A DNA stretch of 64,000 bases, taken from assembly GCA_963921825.1 (NCBI GenBank), contig OY997593.1:46825111-46889110 (forward strand), given 5' to 3'. This DNA comes from Erodium maritimum. Lineage: Eukaryota; Streptophyta; Magnoliopsida; Geraniales; Geraniaceae. The notes beneath the pieces are model-generated. The model was not told the DNA's origin and did no database searches. It worked only from the letters and a program-made list of their open reading frames with translations. Positions within the stretch are counted from its first letter, which is position 1. The number at the start of each line of letters is the position of its first letter. The position numbers and the translations under genes were made by a program. This document shows, one piece after another, positions 10,023 to 22,870 of this stretch.

Positions 10023-12894
10023 TGTCACGCCCCAATTTCAGTAAACCGAACTCGGGACGCGAACGTTTTAAAATAATACACTTTTGAAACCAATTTTTAT
10101 AATTCACTTTGAAATCACCAAATGTTCAACAAAAAATATTTACATCTCAAAATAAGTCCCAACAATTGGACAAAAACGTGGTACACGTCACTAGACTAAA
10201 AAATAACCCAGAATCCCGCTTCAAGCTCTTCAAGCTTCAGAAGCTCACCTAGTCCAGCCTGCGAACGGTACCTGTAGAAAAAGCAGCTAGGGGTGAGCGT
10301 TCGCTCACCACCACAGATAACAGACTGACTACGTCATACTTAGCAGACAAAGCCGGGGACACCAACAACGACTCAACTGACACACACACGACCAAAATAC
10401 TTTCCTCAACCGACTCAACACTCGGACACGTGATGTAGACCCCACACAACGATTGACGACCTCCTCCAAAGACACGACTGACAACAACGCAATACCAAGA
10501 TCACAAAGGATCGCACACCAAAAAAGATCACAAAGGATCGCATACCAGCTGCTCAGTAACCCAATCTCTGTCTCTCGCCCTTTACCGATCCCAGTCAGGT
10601 CAGGCGGTCGACCTGTCGCGCAACTTCTCCCGATCCCAGTCGGGAGGCTAACCCACAACCTCTCCGCTTCACCCGATCCCAGTCAGGTGGTTAGCCACAC
10701 CCGCACGTCCTTCCCCCGATCCCAGTCGGGGAGCTAGCCCACAACCTCTCCGCTTCTCCCGATCCCAGTCGGGAGGCTAGCTACACCACACAACCTCCAC
10801 CAAGATCAAGTAACCAAACACAATCACAAAGAAAGTTCAACAGACAGTAACGACACTAGTCCCAACTCCACAGGCACTCAAGGCCACCAAGACACCAACA
10901 ACAAAACACGGGTTCAACAACCCTACGGGCCCTCATGGCCACCCAAGACACCAACGGTAAAGTACGGGTTCACAACCCCATGGGCACTCACTGCCACCCA
11001 AACTCCAATAATAACAACACGGGCTCTCATGGCACCCAAAACTCGACAGTAATAACACGGCTCTCATGGACACCCAAACTCACAATAATAACACGGGCTC
11101 TCATGGCCACCCAAACTCACAATAATAACACGGGCTCTCATGGCCACCCAACTCAACAATAATGACAAACAACCTCCGGGCATGGTCATATGCCTCCAGT
11201 AATTCTAATCTCGCTATGTTCACTGCTCCTACGACACTACTAAGTGTCACATGCTTTTCTAATAATTACTACGTTCTCGTATCATGCCTGTCTAATATTT
11301 GATAACCTAACTAACCCACGACACCCCGGTGTCACATGCAATTCTACAGTTAACTTTCCTAGTCAGGGCCGAGATCTGGCTACTTTTCCCTACCTCGTAT
11401 AATTCCTCCAAAAGTGCCCAACTAAGCCTCGGCGCGATCGCAGTCACTCGCCTAGTTTCCCTTTGCCTCGGTACGCAGCACGATCTAAGAGAACACAAAT
11501 TTAAGGCACTTTTAAACTATTAAGAATAAACCGAAATTCAATAAACTTAACGCCCAAACCTAACCCCGACAATGTCGATCACTCCCAAACTTCCCAATTA
11601 CTCGACATTGTCGATAAAGGACCCGTAAAGGCCCGATTCGCCCGACATGGCGAATCTGCCCGGGTTTTGTAAATGCCCTTCCGGGGCTCCAAAAATTCCC
11701 GTTTTCGTTTCTACGGTCTTAGAATAATTCAAGGATCCCAAGGCACTTGACGGAATCGAATTCCGACTTCCGAGTCGATTAATTAACGTTTAAAGTTTCT
11801 AAAACCCGTTAATTACAATCTTTCCAATTTAATTCCAAATTTCGATTCGGTTAAGGATAATTGGTCCGGGGAACGTTTTAAACCACCCGAACAATAAACC
11901 CGATCACCTGAGCACGTGGGCCCCACCCGGCCCACTTGGCCATGGGCCCTAGGGTTTCAATGGGGCTCGGCCAACATGGTGGTGGCCGGCCCTAGCTCCG
12001 GCCAGCCACCTCCCATGGTGGCCGGCCCTAGCTCCGGCCAGCCACCTCCCATGGTGGCCGGAGCTCCTCCCGAGCTCCCGTTCGCCGGAAAACGTTCCCC
12101 TTCACCTCCAAACACCTCCAAAACGTCTCCAACAATTCCCCCAACCTCAATACAACCCTAACTAGTCATTTTTAACCAAACCCTAACATTGGAAAACTAT
12201 CAAATCGACGAACGGTTCGGTGCTTACCCAAGAGGAGAACGAGGGGAACTAGATTGCTCCTTGCCTTGAGACGATCCAAAGGTGGGATGACGTGAATAGT
12301 GGAAACCAAGCTCTAGCTTCTCTCTTCCTTCTTCTCCTTCTCTCTTTAACTCTCTCTTCCCTTTTTCTATTTTTTTTTTCTCTTTGGTTTACCCCTTGGC
12401 CGAACCCCCCTTGTACTCTCCCTTTCATTTCCTCCCAAAACCTAACACCACCACTTGGTTGACAAGTGGCAAGGTGGGTCCCACACCTTTTGGAAAATAT
12501 CTACTTGATATTTTCCAATCCGATTCGCGAAAATCGGACGTTTCGGGCCCGAACGGGCACTTTTCCCAAGAAATTACGCAACTAGGCGGGCTACAAGGAA
12601 ACGGCTCAACTAAGACCGCTGCGACGACGGCTAAGCTTTTTGGATCCAAAATGGTCCTCGAATGGACCAAAACGTCGCTCGATTGACTTTTCCAGCGAAA
12701 AGTCAGCATTTCCCGAATTCATCAGAAAGTTGCCCTGAGTCCCCCGGAACTCATTTTGGTCAATAACGGGGTCAACTTAAGTCCGGTATGACCCTCGGGG
12801 TCAATTTAGGTTAATTTAAGTGTCTGTCTTAAAATTTTTAAATTTTCCTGTTTTTCGCAGGTTTAACTGTCGTTGACCGGGAGTGGTTCTTACA
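10023..12894 (-). repeat. 3' LTR of the chromovirus
   Basis: TGTCACGCCCC to GGTTCTTACA, 2.87 kb. It holds a 43-44 bp minisatellite (CCGATCCCAGTCGGG units, about 10570-10790), a second array of GGGCTCTCATGGCCACCCA units (about 10860-11165), and a hairpin pair at 11568-11612 and 11635-11656. Compared with the sister LTR it keeps a stretch at about 11161-11565 that the sister lacks. Confidence 0.9.
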
Positions 12895-12912
12895 ATCTAC
12901 CCCCTTAAAGGA
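12895..12912 (-). other. Polypurine tract
   Basis: Read on the reverse strand, a CCTTTAAGGGGGTAGAT stretch lies immediately before the TGTAAGAACC end of the LTR, the normal plus-strand priming site. It follows the end of the pol frame. Confidence 0.8.
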
Positions 12913-15900
12913 ATTTCGTCCACGAAATTTAAAACAGATGTACCTCGGGAAACGAACAAGGCGGGATACTTCGCGCGAACCTCATCCTCGCGCTCCCAAG
13001 TCGATTCAGCCCCGTGATGCTTCCATTGCACTCGCACCAGGCGGATAATCTTGCCTCTCCGCAGGACCTTCTCCCGTGTGTCCATGATCCGAACCGGCTG
13101 CTCCTCATAGGAGACATCGTCAGCCACCTCGATATCTGTCCACTCAATGACGTGGGAGGGGTTTGCGTTGTACTGCTGCAACTGGGACACGTGGAAGACG
13201 TTATGGACTCTCCCAAGTTGCGGTGGCAACGCCAAACGATAGGCCACTGCTCCCACTCTGCCCAAGATCTCGAACGGGCCAATGTACCGCGGAGCCAACT
13301 TGCCCCTGCTACGTCTGAACCGTACCAGCCCCTTCCTCGGGCTCACCTTCAAGAACACGTGATCCCCGACTGCAAACTCAAGAGGTCGACGTCACATGTC
13401 GGCATAACTCTTATGTCGACTCTGCGCGGTCCTCAACCGATCGCGTATCAGCGCGACCTTCTCTGTCATTTCTCTGACAAGAACTGGCCCCAGTAGACTC
13501 TTGTCTCCCACCTCTGCCTAACACACTGGCGATCGACACGGCCTCCCATACAACGCTTCGAACGGTGCCATCCCAATACTGGCCTGGTAGCTGTTGTTGT
13601 AGGCGAACTCGACCAACGGCAGGTGGGTCTCCCATGATCCCTTGAAATCCAGCACACATGCCCGCAACATGTCTTCCAAGATCTGAATAGTGCGCTCGGA
13701 CTGACCGTCTGTCTGGGGATGATGTGCGGTACTGAGTAGAACTTTGGTCCCCAACGCTTTCTGCAGACTCGGCCAAAATCTGGACGTGAAGCGGGGACCC
13801 CTGTAAGACACTATCGACACCGGGAGCCCATGGAGCCGCACTACCTCCTGAATATACATCCTGAATATACAAGCCGCTCAACTTGTCGACCGGGTCAGTC
13901 ATCCTCATAGCCAGAAAATGGGCCGACTTGGTCAATCGGTCGACTACCACCCATACGGCATCGTTTCCCTTCGGTGATCTCGGTAGTCCACACACGAAGT
14001 CCATCGTAATGTGCTCCCACTTCCACTGGGCAATCGGCAGTGGCTGTAACAATCCTGCGGGACGCTGATGCTCAGCCTTCACCTGCTGACAGACGAGACA
14101 TCTCGACACAATCTCTGCGACTGCTCTCCGCATCCAGTGCCACCAGAAGTGCCGTGTGAGGTCACGGTACATCTTGGTGCCCCCCGGGTGCACTGTAAGA
14201 CGCGAATGATGTGCCTCTCGCAACACGTCATCTCTACAGTTGCCCGGCACGAACAACCCTCCTCGGTACCGTAGTCCCCAATCTGTACTGATCTCCCAAC
14301 CTACTATCTCAGCGCCGTTGACGACCCTCTCTCGGATCTCTGACGTCTCGACGTCGTCCGACTGCGCTTCCAACACTCGAGCAAGCAGTGAGGGCTGAGC
14401 CACTAATGAGCACATGGCCATGTCACCAGTAACCTCCTCTAGTTCAAGCCCGAACGTGCTCAACTCCCCCATCATGTCCCACTCTCGGACTGATATGCTG
14501 GCGAGGCTCGGAACCGACTTCCTACTCAAGGCGTCGGCGACCACGTTCGCCTTACCCGGATGGTACTGTAGCTCGAAGTCGTACTCCTCGAGTAGCTCCA
14601 TCCACCGCCGCTAGCGCATGTTCAGGTCTCGCTGGGAAAATATATACTTGAGGCTCTTGTGATCCGAGAACACCTGAAACCCCTCGCCATAAAGATAATA
14701 TCGCCAGCCCTTAAGCGCAAACACGACTGCTGCTAGGTCCAAGTCGTGGGTAGGATAGTTGCGCTCGTGCGTCTTCAACTGCCTGGAGCCATAAGCCACA
14801 ACTCTGCCCAACTGCATCAGTACGTAGCCCAGTCCCTCTCCGGACGCATCACAGTAGACATCATAACCGATCCCTCGCTCGGGCACTACTAACACTGGAG
14901 CGGTAGTCATCCGAGTATTCAACTCCGCGAATGCACGCTCACAGTCCTCGGTCCACACAAACCCGACCCCCTTGCGCGTCAACAGAGTCATCGGCGAGGC
15001 TAGTCGCGCAAAGTCCTGGACGAATCGCCGATAATAGCCTGCCAACCCCAGAAAGCTACGGATCTCGAAGACACTCGTGGGCCATGCCCAATTTGAGACC
15101 GCGTCGATCTTCGACGGATCGACCAGTATGCCGTCACGGGACACGATGTGACCGAGGAATTTCACCTATGTGAGCCAGAACTCGCACTTCTCCCGGTTGG
15201 CATATAGCTGATGCTCGCGCAGTAGTGTCAGAACAGCCCTCAGATGTGACTTATGCGCCGCCTCATTCTGCGAGTAGATCAGGATGTCGTCCACGAACAC
15301 CACCACAAACTGATCTAAGTACGGCCGGAAGATGATGTTCATCAGGTCCATGAACGCTGCAGGTGCGTTCGTCAGTCCGAATGGCATCACCAGGAACTCG
15401 TAGTGCCCATAGCGTGTCCGGAATGCAGTCTTTGCGACGTCCCCCTCACGGACTCGCAACTGATAATAACCGGATCGCAGATCGATCTTCGAGAAGTAGG
15501 TCGACCCTCTCAACTGGTCGAACAAGTCATCGATCCTCGGCATCGGGTATCGGTTCTTCACCGTAACCCGGTTCAGCTTCCGGTAATCTATACACATCCG
15601 TAGCTCTCCACTCTTCTTCTTCACGAAGAGTGCTGGTGCTCCCCAGGGCGATACACTCGGACGGATAAACCCCTTCTGCTGAAGCTCCTCTAGCTGACGC
15701 TTCAGCTTAGTCAACTCTGTCGGCGCAAACCTGTAAGGCGCCATCGATATCGCCGCCGTTCCCGGAACCAGGTCAATCCCGAACTCCACCTCACGAACCG
15801 GTGGCAACCCGCTCAACTCCTCAGGAAAGACCTCGGGGAACTCGCATACCACTCGCGGTAACTCTCGGCTCTGCACAGCCGATACTTCCTCCTCTGCGGA

Positions 15901-16347
15901 CAACGCCGACAGGAGGACCCCGCTCTTACTACCCAGAACACACGTCACCTTCGTACCGCCCACTGACACTTTCACTCGTCGCCTGTAGCAATCGATATTG
16001 GCTCGGCACCTCGACAGCCAATCCATTCCCAAGATCACATCAAAGGTCGTCATTCCCAGCACGAGAAGATCACCAGGGCAAGGACAGTCTGCGACTCTAA
16101 TCTCGCAGGCACGATATACCCTAGTCAACGATACACCACTCCCAAATGGGGTGTCGAGGCATAGGGGTGGACTCAACGGCTCTAAGCTCAACCCCAACCT
16201 CTCAGCACAACTCGACGAAATAAAAGAGTGCGACGCCCCGGTATCAAATAAGAATAACGCCCATAAATGATAAAATAAACACGTACCCTGGATGGTCTCG
16301 CGGTACGTGCTAGATCCTGGGGCACTGGAGTCGGTGACTGCATACAC
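12897..16347 (-). pseudogene. pol: pol: protease, reverse transcriptase, RNase H, integrase, chromodomain
   Basis: Read from right to left. An aspartic protease motif [10 protein letters not shown] lies at about 16212-16251, with the DTG at 16237-16245. The reverse transcriptase follows, with [19 protein letters not shown] and the catalytic FVDD (about 15277-15305). RNase H follows ([16 protein letters not shown] and [10 protein letters not shown], 14611-15165). The integrase has an HHCC zinc finger and MDFVCGLP (13411-14601). A chromodomain-like tail with EEQPVRI...WEREDEVR lies at 12930-13160. In a live element these copy RNA to DNA and insert it, and the chromodomain guides targeting to marked chromatin. 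Breaks are TAG at 15166-15168, TAG at 14611-14613, a 13-bp tandem duplication at 13846-13871, Tyr instead of the second integrase Asp (codon 13803-13805), and TGA at 13392-13394. Confidence 0.93.
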
Positions 16348-16539
16348 TCTCCCCTGCGAGGCCTGCTGCCTCTGACCCGGCGCACTGGCTGCTGAATACC
16401 CGTGACTCTGCTGCTGTCTCGGAATCGGTGCGCTCGTAGAAGGCTGTGACAGCCTCGACTGCTGACTCTGACGAGGACGACCCCTGGCGACTGTACTGTA
16501 CGCGACTGTTGCGGTCGCTGCGCTGACGTTGCCCTCGAC

Positions 16540-17754
16540 GGCTCACGGCACCACGCAATGGTGTGCCCAACCCGGCCGCATCGGAAACAGCCAATCTCAT
16601 CGACTCTCGACTACGTGCCCTGGCTCATCCGGCTGGTCCCTGGCAGCGTCGTGGGCCCTCCTCCCATCGGACACTCGCGACGGAAGTGGCCTCGCTGCCC
16701 GCAGGTAAAGCACGTCGGCGCCCTCTCTGACGCGACTAACCCAACAGATGCCACTGACCCCCGCTGTCTCGCTCCACCCTGATGAGTCGGTGGTCGGAAG
16801 AACCCTGTTGTCCTCTGCCTCCTCGGGTCTCGTGACTCGGACGGCAATGCAAAGAGAGTCGGCCGCTGTCGGACCTCACGGTTCCTGGCCGCATCCCGGA
16901 CGCCCTGCTCCACCGTCGCCGCGGTGTCCACGAGATCTGTATACTTCCGCATCCTCAAGGCGAGGACCTTATCCCGAATCACCGGTCTCAGTCCCCCCTC
17001 GAACCGCAGGCAACGGTTATGCTCGGTCATCATCATCTCCGGCGCGAATCTGGTCAAGGCCGTGAATCTGGCCTCGTATTCCACCACTGTCATCCCCCTC
17101 TGCTCCATGTCTAGAAACTGTCGATGTCGCCCCAACCGAGCCAACTCGGGAAAGTACTGCGCCAAAAACACCTCCTGGAAGATGTCGTAGTCGTGCCCGA
17201 CAATGTCCTTCACACGCCCCCACCAGTGGTAGGCGTTGTCTCTCAGCTGGTGAGCTGCGAAGGACACTCTGCGGCGGCCATCTTCGATACCTGAAGTATC
17301 CAGGTCCCGCGTGACATGCTCTAGCCACCTCTCGGCTAGGTCGGGGTTTGGCTCCCCGACGAAGATGGGTATCCTAGCTTCAGGAAGTCTAGTAAGGTCC
17401 GGGCTGTGTGATCCTCTGCCTGACCGGGCCTCACTGGGACCGCGGCTGCCTCTGGAGCTGGTGAAGCCGACTCTCGCCTGGCGATGACCGCCACCAAACT
17501 CTGGACTGTCCTGGTCAGCTCATCCAGGGCAGTCATAACGGGAGGGTCCGCGACCGGCGGAACACTGGGTGTGCCTGTAGACGGTCCCGCGTCGCTTCTC
17601 CTGTCTTCTCCGAAAAAGTTCCCCTCGCCTCCGCGTACTCGGCAGGCTCAACGGTTGGCACCCTTCCCGGTGTCCCCACTGACCGTCCCCGCCGGCCTCG
17701 CGTGGGCGCCCGACCCCGTGTTACCGCTGCTCGTCCACGTCTACCGCGAGCCAT
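16540..17754 (-). pseudogene. gag: gag with two zinc knuckles, frameshifted
   Basis: The start is ATG at 17752-17754, giving a basic, Arg-rich N-terminus. The capsid-like core is in the frame 16611-17300 (HQLRDNAYHWW, RQFLDMEQRGMTVVEYEARF, RCLRFEGGLRP), the usual retrotransposon gag signature. Two CX2CX4HX4C zinc knuckles that bind RNA are visible: CFTCGQRGHFRREC at 16671-16712 and CFRCGRVGHTIAWC at 16548-16589. The second is in a different frame. The N-terminal part is broken near 17530 and again near 17380. Similar in plan to the gag at 59424-60740. Confidence 0.9.
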
Positions 17755-18019
17755 AAGGCAGTATCCTCTGCACGCATACACGCAAACGTTCAGTTTGCGA
17801 ACTCATATAAAAACAACAAGTTCAAGTACACTAACGTTCACACGGTCTTCGTTTACTCTGGCGTGCTTATCACTAATACGTCACACCGCTCACGCTATTA
17901 ATACTTTAAATATTAGTATTACTAAGAGAAACCTCCGAGAGATCGCACCAACGTGCATCAAAACCCGCGATGACAAACCTAACCACACAACGAAACAACA
18001 ACAACCAAAGAAAATTGAA

Positions 18020-18375
18020 AGCGGCTCTCTGGACCAGGCCGGCACACGACCCGGGCCGTGCCACCCTCCGGGCCGGTAACTAGGCCGGGCCGTGCCCCAT
18101 ACCGGCCGACACCTAGGCCCTACCGTACCCTCTACCGGGCCGGCACCAAACCCGTGCCATGCCCCTTACCGGGCCGGCAACCAAACCGCCCCGTTCTTCC
18201 TACCGGGCCGGCAACCGAACCGTCCCGTTCCACCTACCGGGCTGGCAACCACACCGTCCCGTGCTACCTACCTGGCCGGAAACCAAACCGTCCCGTGCTA
18301 CCTACCGGGACGGCAACAAAACCGTCCCGTTCCACCTACCGGGCCGGCAACCAAACCTGCCAATTTCACCTTCCG
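18020..18375 (-). repeat. 34-bp tandem repeat in the element leader
   Basis: About nine units built on TACCGGGCCGGCAACC and CGTCCCGT words with a period of about 34 bases, between gag and the primer site. A diverged version lies at 23830-24050 in the related element. Confidence 0.8.
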
Positions 18376-19009
18376 GCCCAAACCAGTGACCCGGATTTCG
18401 TAGCGGTGAGGATTTCGCACTACTTACACCCGCTATGTCTACCCTAGGGTATTCGTAACTTTCCCGGCTAATAGCGACCCGTACATTAGTACGTCGCAGA
18501 CAAACGAATACCAAACACATAACACAAGTACGGCAACTCAAGACCGACCTCAATCATAAGCCAACACGGCCAAGCAACAACAACACGCCCACCGGGCCAA
18601 CCAAAGTCACACACGCCCGCAGGGCCAACCAAACCCAAAACACGCCCACAAGGCCAACCAATTTTAAAACTTTTTCCACTTCATTAAAAGCCTCATTTCT
18701 TGACGTCAGGTAGTTACAACCCGGTCCAGGCGTCCCCGAACTACATTGTACCCACTTGACATCAACACCGTCACGCTCGACTACAGGAGCGCTCCTGAGT
18801 CGAGTCGCGACAATTTAAAAACATTGCACGCAACAACACACAAACACTGTGACAGTAACTCCGTACTGCACAAGCACATAACAAAAACAGAACTCAAGTC
18901 TTAACGGGTCTACACAGGATTTCCGACTTGCGTCCCTGACGCAAGACGGGACTTTACTGACTCGACTCTCCCACCTAATTGACGTGCAGTCCGAGGTGTG
19001 AAACCTCGA

Positions 19010-19024
19010 GCTCTAATACCAAGC
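19010..19024 (-). other. Primer-binding site for initiator-Met tRNA
   Basis: On the reverse strand, TTGGTATTAGAGC follows the 5' LTR after two bases. It is complementary to the 3' end of initiator-Met tRNA except for one C-to-T change. This fixes the orientation of the element. Confidence 0.85.
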
Positions 19025-21496
19025 TGTCACGCCCCAATTTCAGTAAACCGAACTCGGGACGCGAACGTTTTAAAATAATAAACACTTTTGAAACCAATTT
19101 TTATAATTCACTTTGAAATCACCAAATGTTCAACCAAAAATATTTACATCTCAAAATAAGTCCCAACAATTGGACAAAAACGTGGTACACGTCACTAGAC
19201 TCAGAAATAACCCAGAAACCCGCTTCAAGCTCTTCAAGCTTCAAAAGCTCACCTAGTCCAGCCTGCGAACGGTACCTGTAGGAAAAGCAGCTAGGGTGAG
19301 CGTTCGCTCACCACCACAGATAACAGACTGACTACGACATACTTAGCAGACCAATCCGGTGACACCAACAACGACTCAACTGACACACACACGACCAAAA
19401 TACTTTCCTCAACCGACCCAACACTCGAACACGTGATGTAGACCCCACACAACGATTGACGACCTCCTCCAAAGACACGACTGACAACCACGCAATACCA
19501 AGATCACAAAGGATCGCACACCAAACAAGATCACAAAGGATCGCATACCAGCTGCTCAGTAACCCAATCTCTGTCTCTCGCCCTTTACCGATCCCAATCA
19601 GGTCAGGCGGTCGACCTGTCGCGCAACTTCTCCCGATCCCAGTCAGGAGGCTAACCCACAACCTCTCTGCTTCACCCGATCCCAGTCGGGTAGTTAGCCA
19701 CACCTGCGCGTCCTTCCCCCGATCCCAGTCGGGTGGTTAGCCACACCTGCGCGTCCTTCCCCCGATCCCAGTCGGGGAGCTAGCCCACAACCTCTCCGCT
19801 TCTCCCGATCCCAGTCGGGAGGCTAGCTACACCACACAACCTCCACCAAGATCAAGTAACCAAACACAATCACAAACAAAGTTCAACAGACAGTAACGAC
19901 ACCAGTCCCAACTCCACAGGCACTCAAGGCCACCAAGACACCAACAACAAAACACGGGTTCAACAACCCTATGGGCGCTCATGGCCACCCAAGACATCAA
20001 CGGAAAAGTACGGGTTCACAACCCCACGGGCACTCACTGCCACCCAAACTCCAATAATAACAACACGGTCTCTCATGGCCACCCAAGACTTGACAATAAT
20101 AACACGGCTCTCATGGCCACCCAAACTCACAATAATAAAACGGGCTCTCATGGCCACCCAAACTCACAATAATAACACGTAACCCCGACAATGTCGATCA
20201 CTCCCAAACTTCCCAATTACTCGACATTGTCGATAAAGGACCCGTAAAGGCCCGATTCGCCCGACATGGCGAATCTGCCCGGGTTTTGTAAATGCCCTTC
20301 CGGGGCTCCAAAAATTCCCGTTTTCGTTTCTACGGTGTTAGAATAATTCAAGGATCCCGAGGCACTTGACGGAATCGAATTCCGACTTCCAAGTCGATTA
20401 ATTAACGTTTAAAGTTTCTAAAACCCGTTAATTACAATCTTTCCAATTTAATTCCAAATTTCGATTCGGTTAAGGATAATTGGTCCGGGGAACGTTTTAA
20501 ACCACCCGAACACTAAAGCCGATCACCTGAGCACGTGGGCCCCACCCGGCCCACTTGGCCGTGGGCCCTAGGGTTTCAGTGGGGCTCGTCCAACATGGTG
20601 GTGGCCGTCCCTAGCTCCGGCCAGCCACCTCCCATGGTGGCCGGCCACCCGCTATGGTGGCCGGAGCTCCTCTCGAGCTCTCGGTCACCGGAAAACGTTC
20701 TCCTTCACCTCCAAACAGCTCCAAAACGTCTCCAACAATTCCCGCAACCTCAATACAACCCTAACTATTCATTTTTAACCAAACCCTAACATTGGAAAAC
20801 TATCAAATCGACGATCGGTTCGGTGCTTACCCAAGAGGAGAACGAGGGGAACTAGATTGCTCCTTGCCTTGAGACGATCCAAAGGTGGGATGACGTGAAT
20901 AGTGGCAACCAAGCCCTAGCTTCTCTCTTCCTTCTTCTCCTTCTCTCTCTAACTCTCTCTTCCCTTTTTCTATTTTTTTTTCTCTTTGGTTTACCCCTTG
21001 GCCGAACCCCCTTGTACTCTCCCATTCATTTTCCCCCCAAAACCTAACACCACCACTTGGTTGACAAGTGACAAGGTGGGTCCCACACCTTTTGGAAAAT
21101 ATCTACTTGATATTTTCCAATCCGATTCACGAAAATCGGACGTTTCGGGCCCGAACGGGCACTTTTCCCAAGAAATTACGAAACTAGGCGAGCGACAAGG
21201 AAACGGCTCAACTAAGATAGCTGCGACGATGGCTAAGCTTTTTGGATCCAAAACGGTCCTCGAATGGACCAAAACGTCGCTCGTTTGACTTTTCCAGCGA
21301 AAAGTCAACATTTCCCGAATTGGTCAGAAAGTTGCCCTGAGTCCCCCAGAACTCATTTTGGTCGATAACGGGGTCAACTTAAGTCCGATATGACCCTCGG
21401 GGTCAATTTAGGTTAATTTAAGTGTCTGTCTTAAAAATTTTAAATTTTCCTGTTTTTCGCAGGTTTGACTGTCGTTGACCGGGAGTGGTTCTTACA
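19025..21496 (-). repeat. 5' LTR of the chromovirus
   Basis: TGTCACGCCCC to GGTTCTTACA, 2.47 kb. It is collinear with the LTR at 10023-12894 and differs by scattered substitutions. It lacks the stretch equivalent to 11161-11565 and has one extra minisatellite unit near 19735. The hairpin pair is at 20187-20231 and 20254-20275. Confidence 0.9.
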
Positions 21497-21501
21497 CTTG
21501 T
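21497..21501 (+). repeat. Target-site duplication CTTGT, right
   Basis: Matches 10018-10022 exactly and directly follows the LTR end at 21496. Confidence 0.92.
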
Positions 21502-21766
21502 TGTAGACATATTCTACGGTATCTTTTTTCTGATAAGTGATCCAGAGAGGGCAATGCTGCATGAATGTCGTCTTGAGTTTCGTGCCATGCTACACTTTGG
21601 CAGATGGTCAGAGTTGAGGACATCAAACATCTGCGAATCTCCTCACGATGTTGGCCATTGGAGGCGTAGGCTGGACGATATCGCAGGTGTTGGAGAACTT
21701 AGATATGTGTGTGTTGACTGTTTAATTGACATTGAGTCAATGAAGCTTGTTCGTAACGTCAACTAA
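21502..21766 (+). pseudogene. Third F-box copy, 3' part
   Basis: Continues the gene cut at 10022. The translation runs VDIFYGIFFLISDPERAML, HECRLEFRAML, then CVDCLIDIESMKLVRNVN and a stop, matching the last third of the second copy at 8500-8778. With the duplicated CTTGT removed, the two parts are contiguous. Confidence 0.85.
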
Positions 21767-22339
21767 TTACGCTTTCTCTTTAACCTGGTTGTTTTTGTTG
21801 AACTTGTCCACCTGAATAGTTGAAGAGGTTTTGTTTTTAGGTGGACAACTGCGTTGTGTAATTTTTGTTGATGCTTAATATATGTTATCTAGTGTTTTGT
21901 TCGTGTTTTCACTAGAGAAGCAAATTACTATCTGTTAGCACTGTGCATGTTAAAAAATTAGTGGTGTGCATGCTAAACTGTTAGTAATATGCAAGCTAAA
22001 AATTCTAGTTGCAGAGAAACTGTTAGCAATTTATGCATGATCTTAAAAAGGTCTTTCGTTTATTAAATTTAGATTCATTATCTTGAATTCTTCAAACTTT
22101 TGATCCAAACATGTCAATCATGTACATTTTTTTGCAAGTCTCAAATTCATTTTATAATACAGCTATAAATATTAAATAAGCTTTTTATGTATGAACTATC
22201 AGTAGCATGTATTCTAATATTTTAGCAGTGTGTACACTAACCTTTTAGTGAGCATGGATATAGAACTGTAGAGAAGTAAAAGAAGAACACAATTTATATT
22301 CAACTGGAGGAAATTACTATTTCATTAAATTTAAAACAG
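21767..22339 (+). repeat. Spacer with motif copies and a block repeated at 28640
   Basis: No gene seen. Bases about 21885-22140 are closely similar to about 28675-28925, in the same orientation, including TCTAGTTGCAGAGAAACTG and TTCTTCAAACTTTTGATCCA. Copies of the scattered motif lie at 21925-22030 and 22195-22245. Confidence 0.75.
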
Positions 22340-22870
22340 TGAGGCACTGTGATACTAACTCCGCAACCGCTCTCCGCATCCCGCTCCACCATAAACCTCC
22401 ACGATACTGTAACTCCCAATTAGCACGACGATCCCATCCCTCGGCTTCAACACTGCCGACAACTCTCTCCTGGATCTCCGTCGTCTCGACATCCACCGAC
22501 TGCTGCCTCTATCCCCCGGCCAAGCCGGGTGGGCTAAGTCACCAAGAAGTACATGGCCCCGCCGCTAGTAACCTCTTCTAGCTCCAGCCCGAGCGCGCCC
22601 AGTTCCCATATCATGTCCCACTCTCGGACTGATATGCTAGTAAGACTCGGGACCGACTTCCTACTCAGGGCGTCGGCAACTACGTTCGCCTTACCCGGAT
22701 GGTAGTGTAGCTCAAATTCGTACTCCTCGAGTAGTCCCATCCATCGCCGCTGGCGCGCATTCAGGTCTCGTTGGGAAGAGATGTACTTAAAGCTCTTATG
22801 AATTCGAGAACACCTGAAATCGCTCGTCGCCAGTAACAGTCGGTATTGGCTCGATACTTCGCTAGCCAAT
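22340..22870 (-). pseudogene. RNase H/integrase junction fragment
   Basis: At 22534-22869 the reverse strand reads HKSFKYISSQRDLNARQRRW, then EYEFELHYHPGKANVVADAL, the RNase H end. It continues into a degraded stretch collinear with 14110-14440, the integrase N-terminal region. The upstream RT is lost. In this copy the Gln codon before RRWM is kept where the element at 14611 has TAG. Confidence 0.8.

Larger units (their letters stand above)
10023..21496 (-). mobile_element. Ty3/gypsy chromovirus (Tekay-like), two LTRs, decayed
   Basis: An 11.5-kb element on the reverse strand with LTRs at 19025-21496 (5') and 10023-12894 (3'), a primer site next to the 5' LTR, a gag region, then PR-RT-RNaseH-IN-chromodomain, and a polypurine tract next to the 3' LTR. 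This order and the chromodomain tail are those of the Tekay/Del chromovirus clade. It has inserted into the third F-box copy. Several stops, frameshifts and a lost integrase catalytic residue mean it could move only with proteins from another copy. The LTRs look very similar over aligned parts, so the insertion is fairly recent, but the left LTR holds about 400 extra bases. Confidence 0.93.

Noticed and set aside
13014..13496. Forward-strand frames opposite pol (also 15801-16270 and 16748-17190)
   Set aside because: They are antisense to clear pol and gag domains, so they are shadow frames.
18058..18447. Pro/Arg-rich repetitive open frames
   Set aside because: They are translations of the 34-bp leader repeat in three frames.
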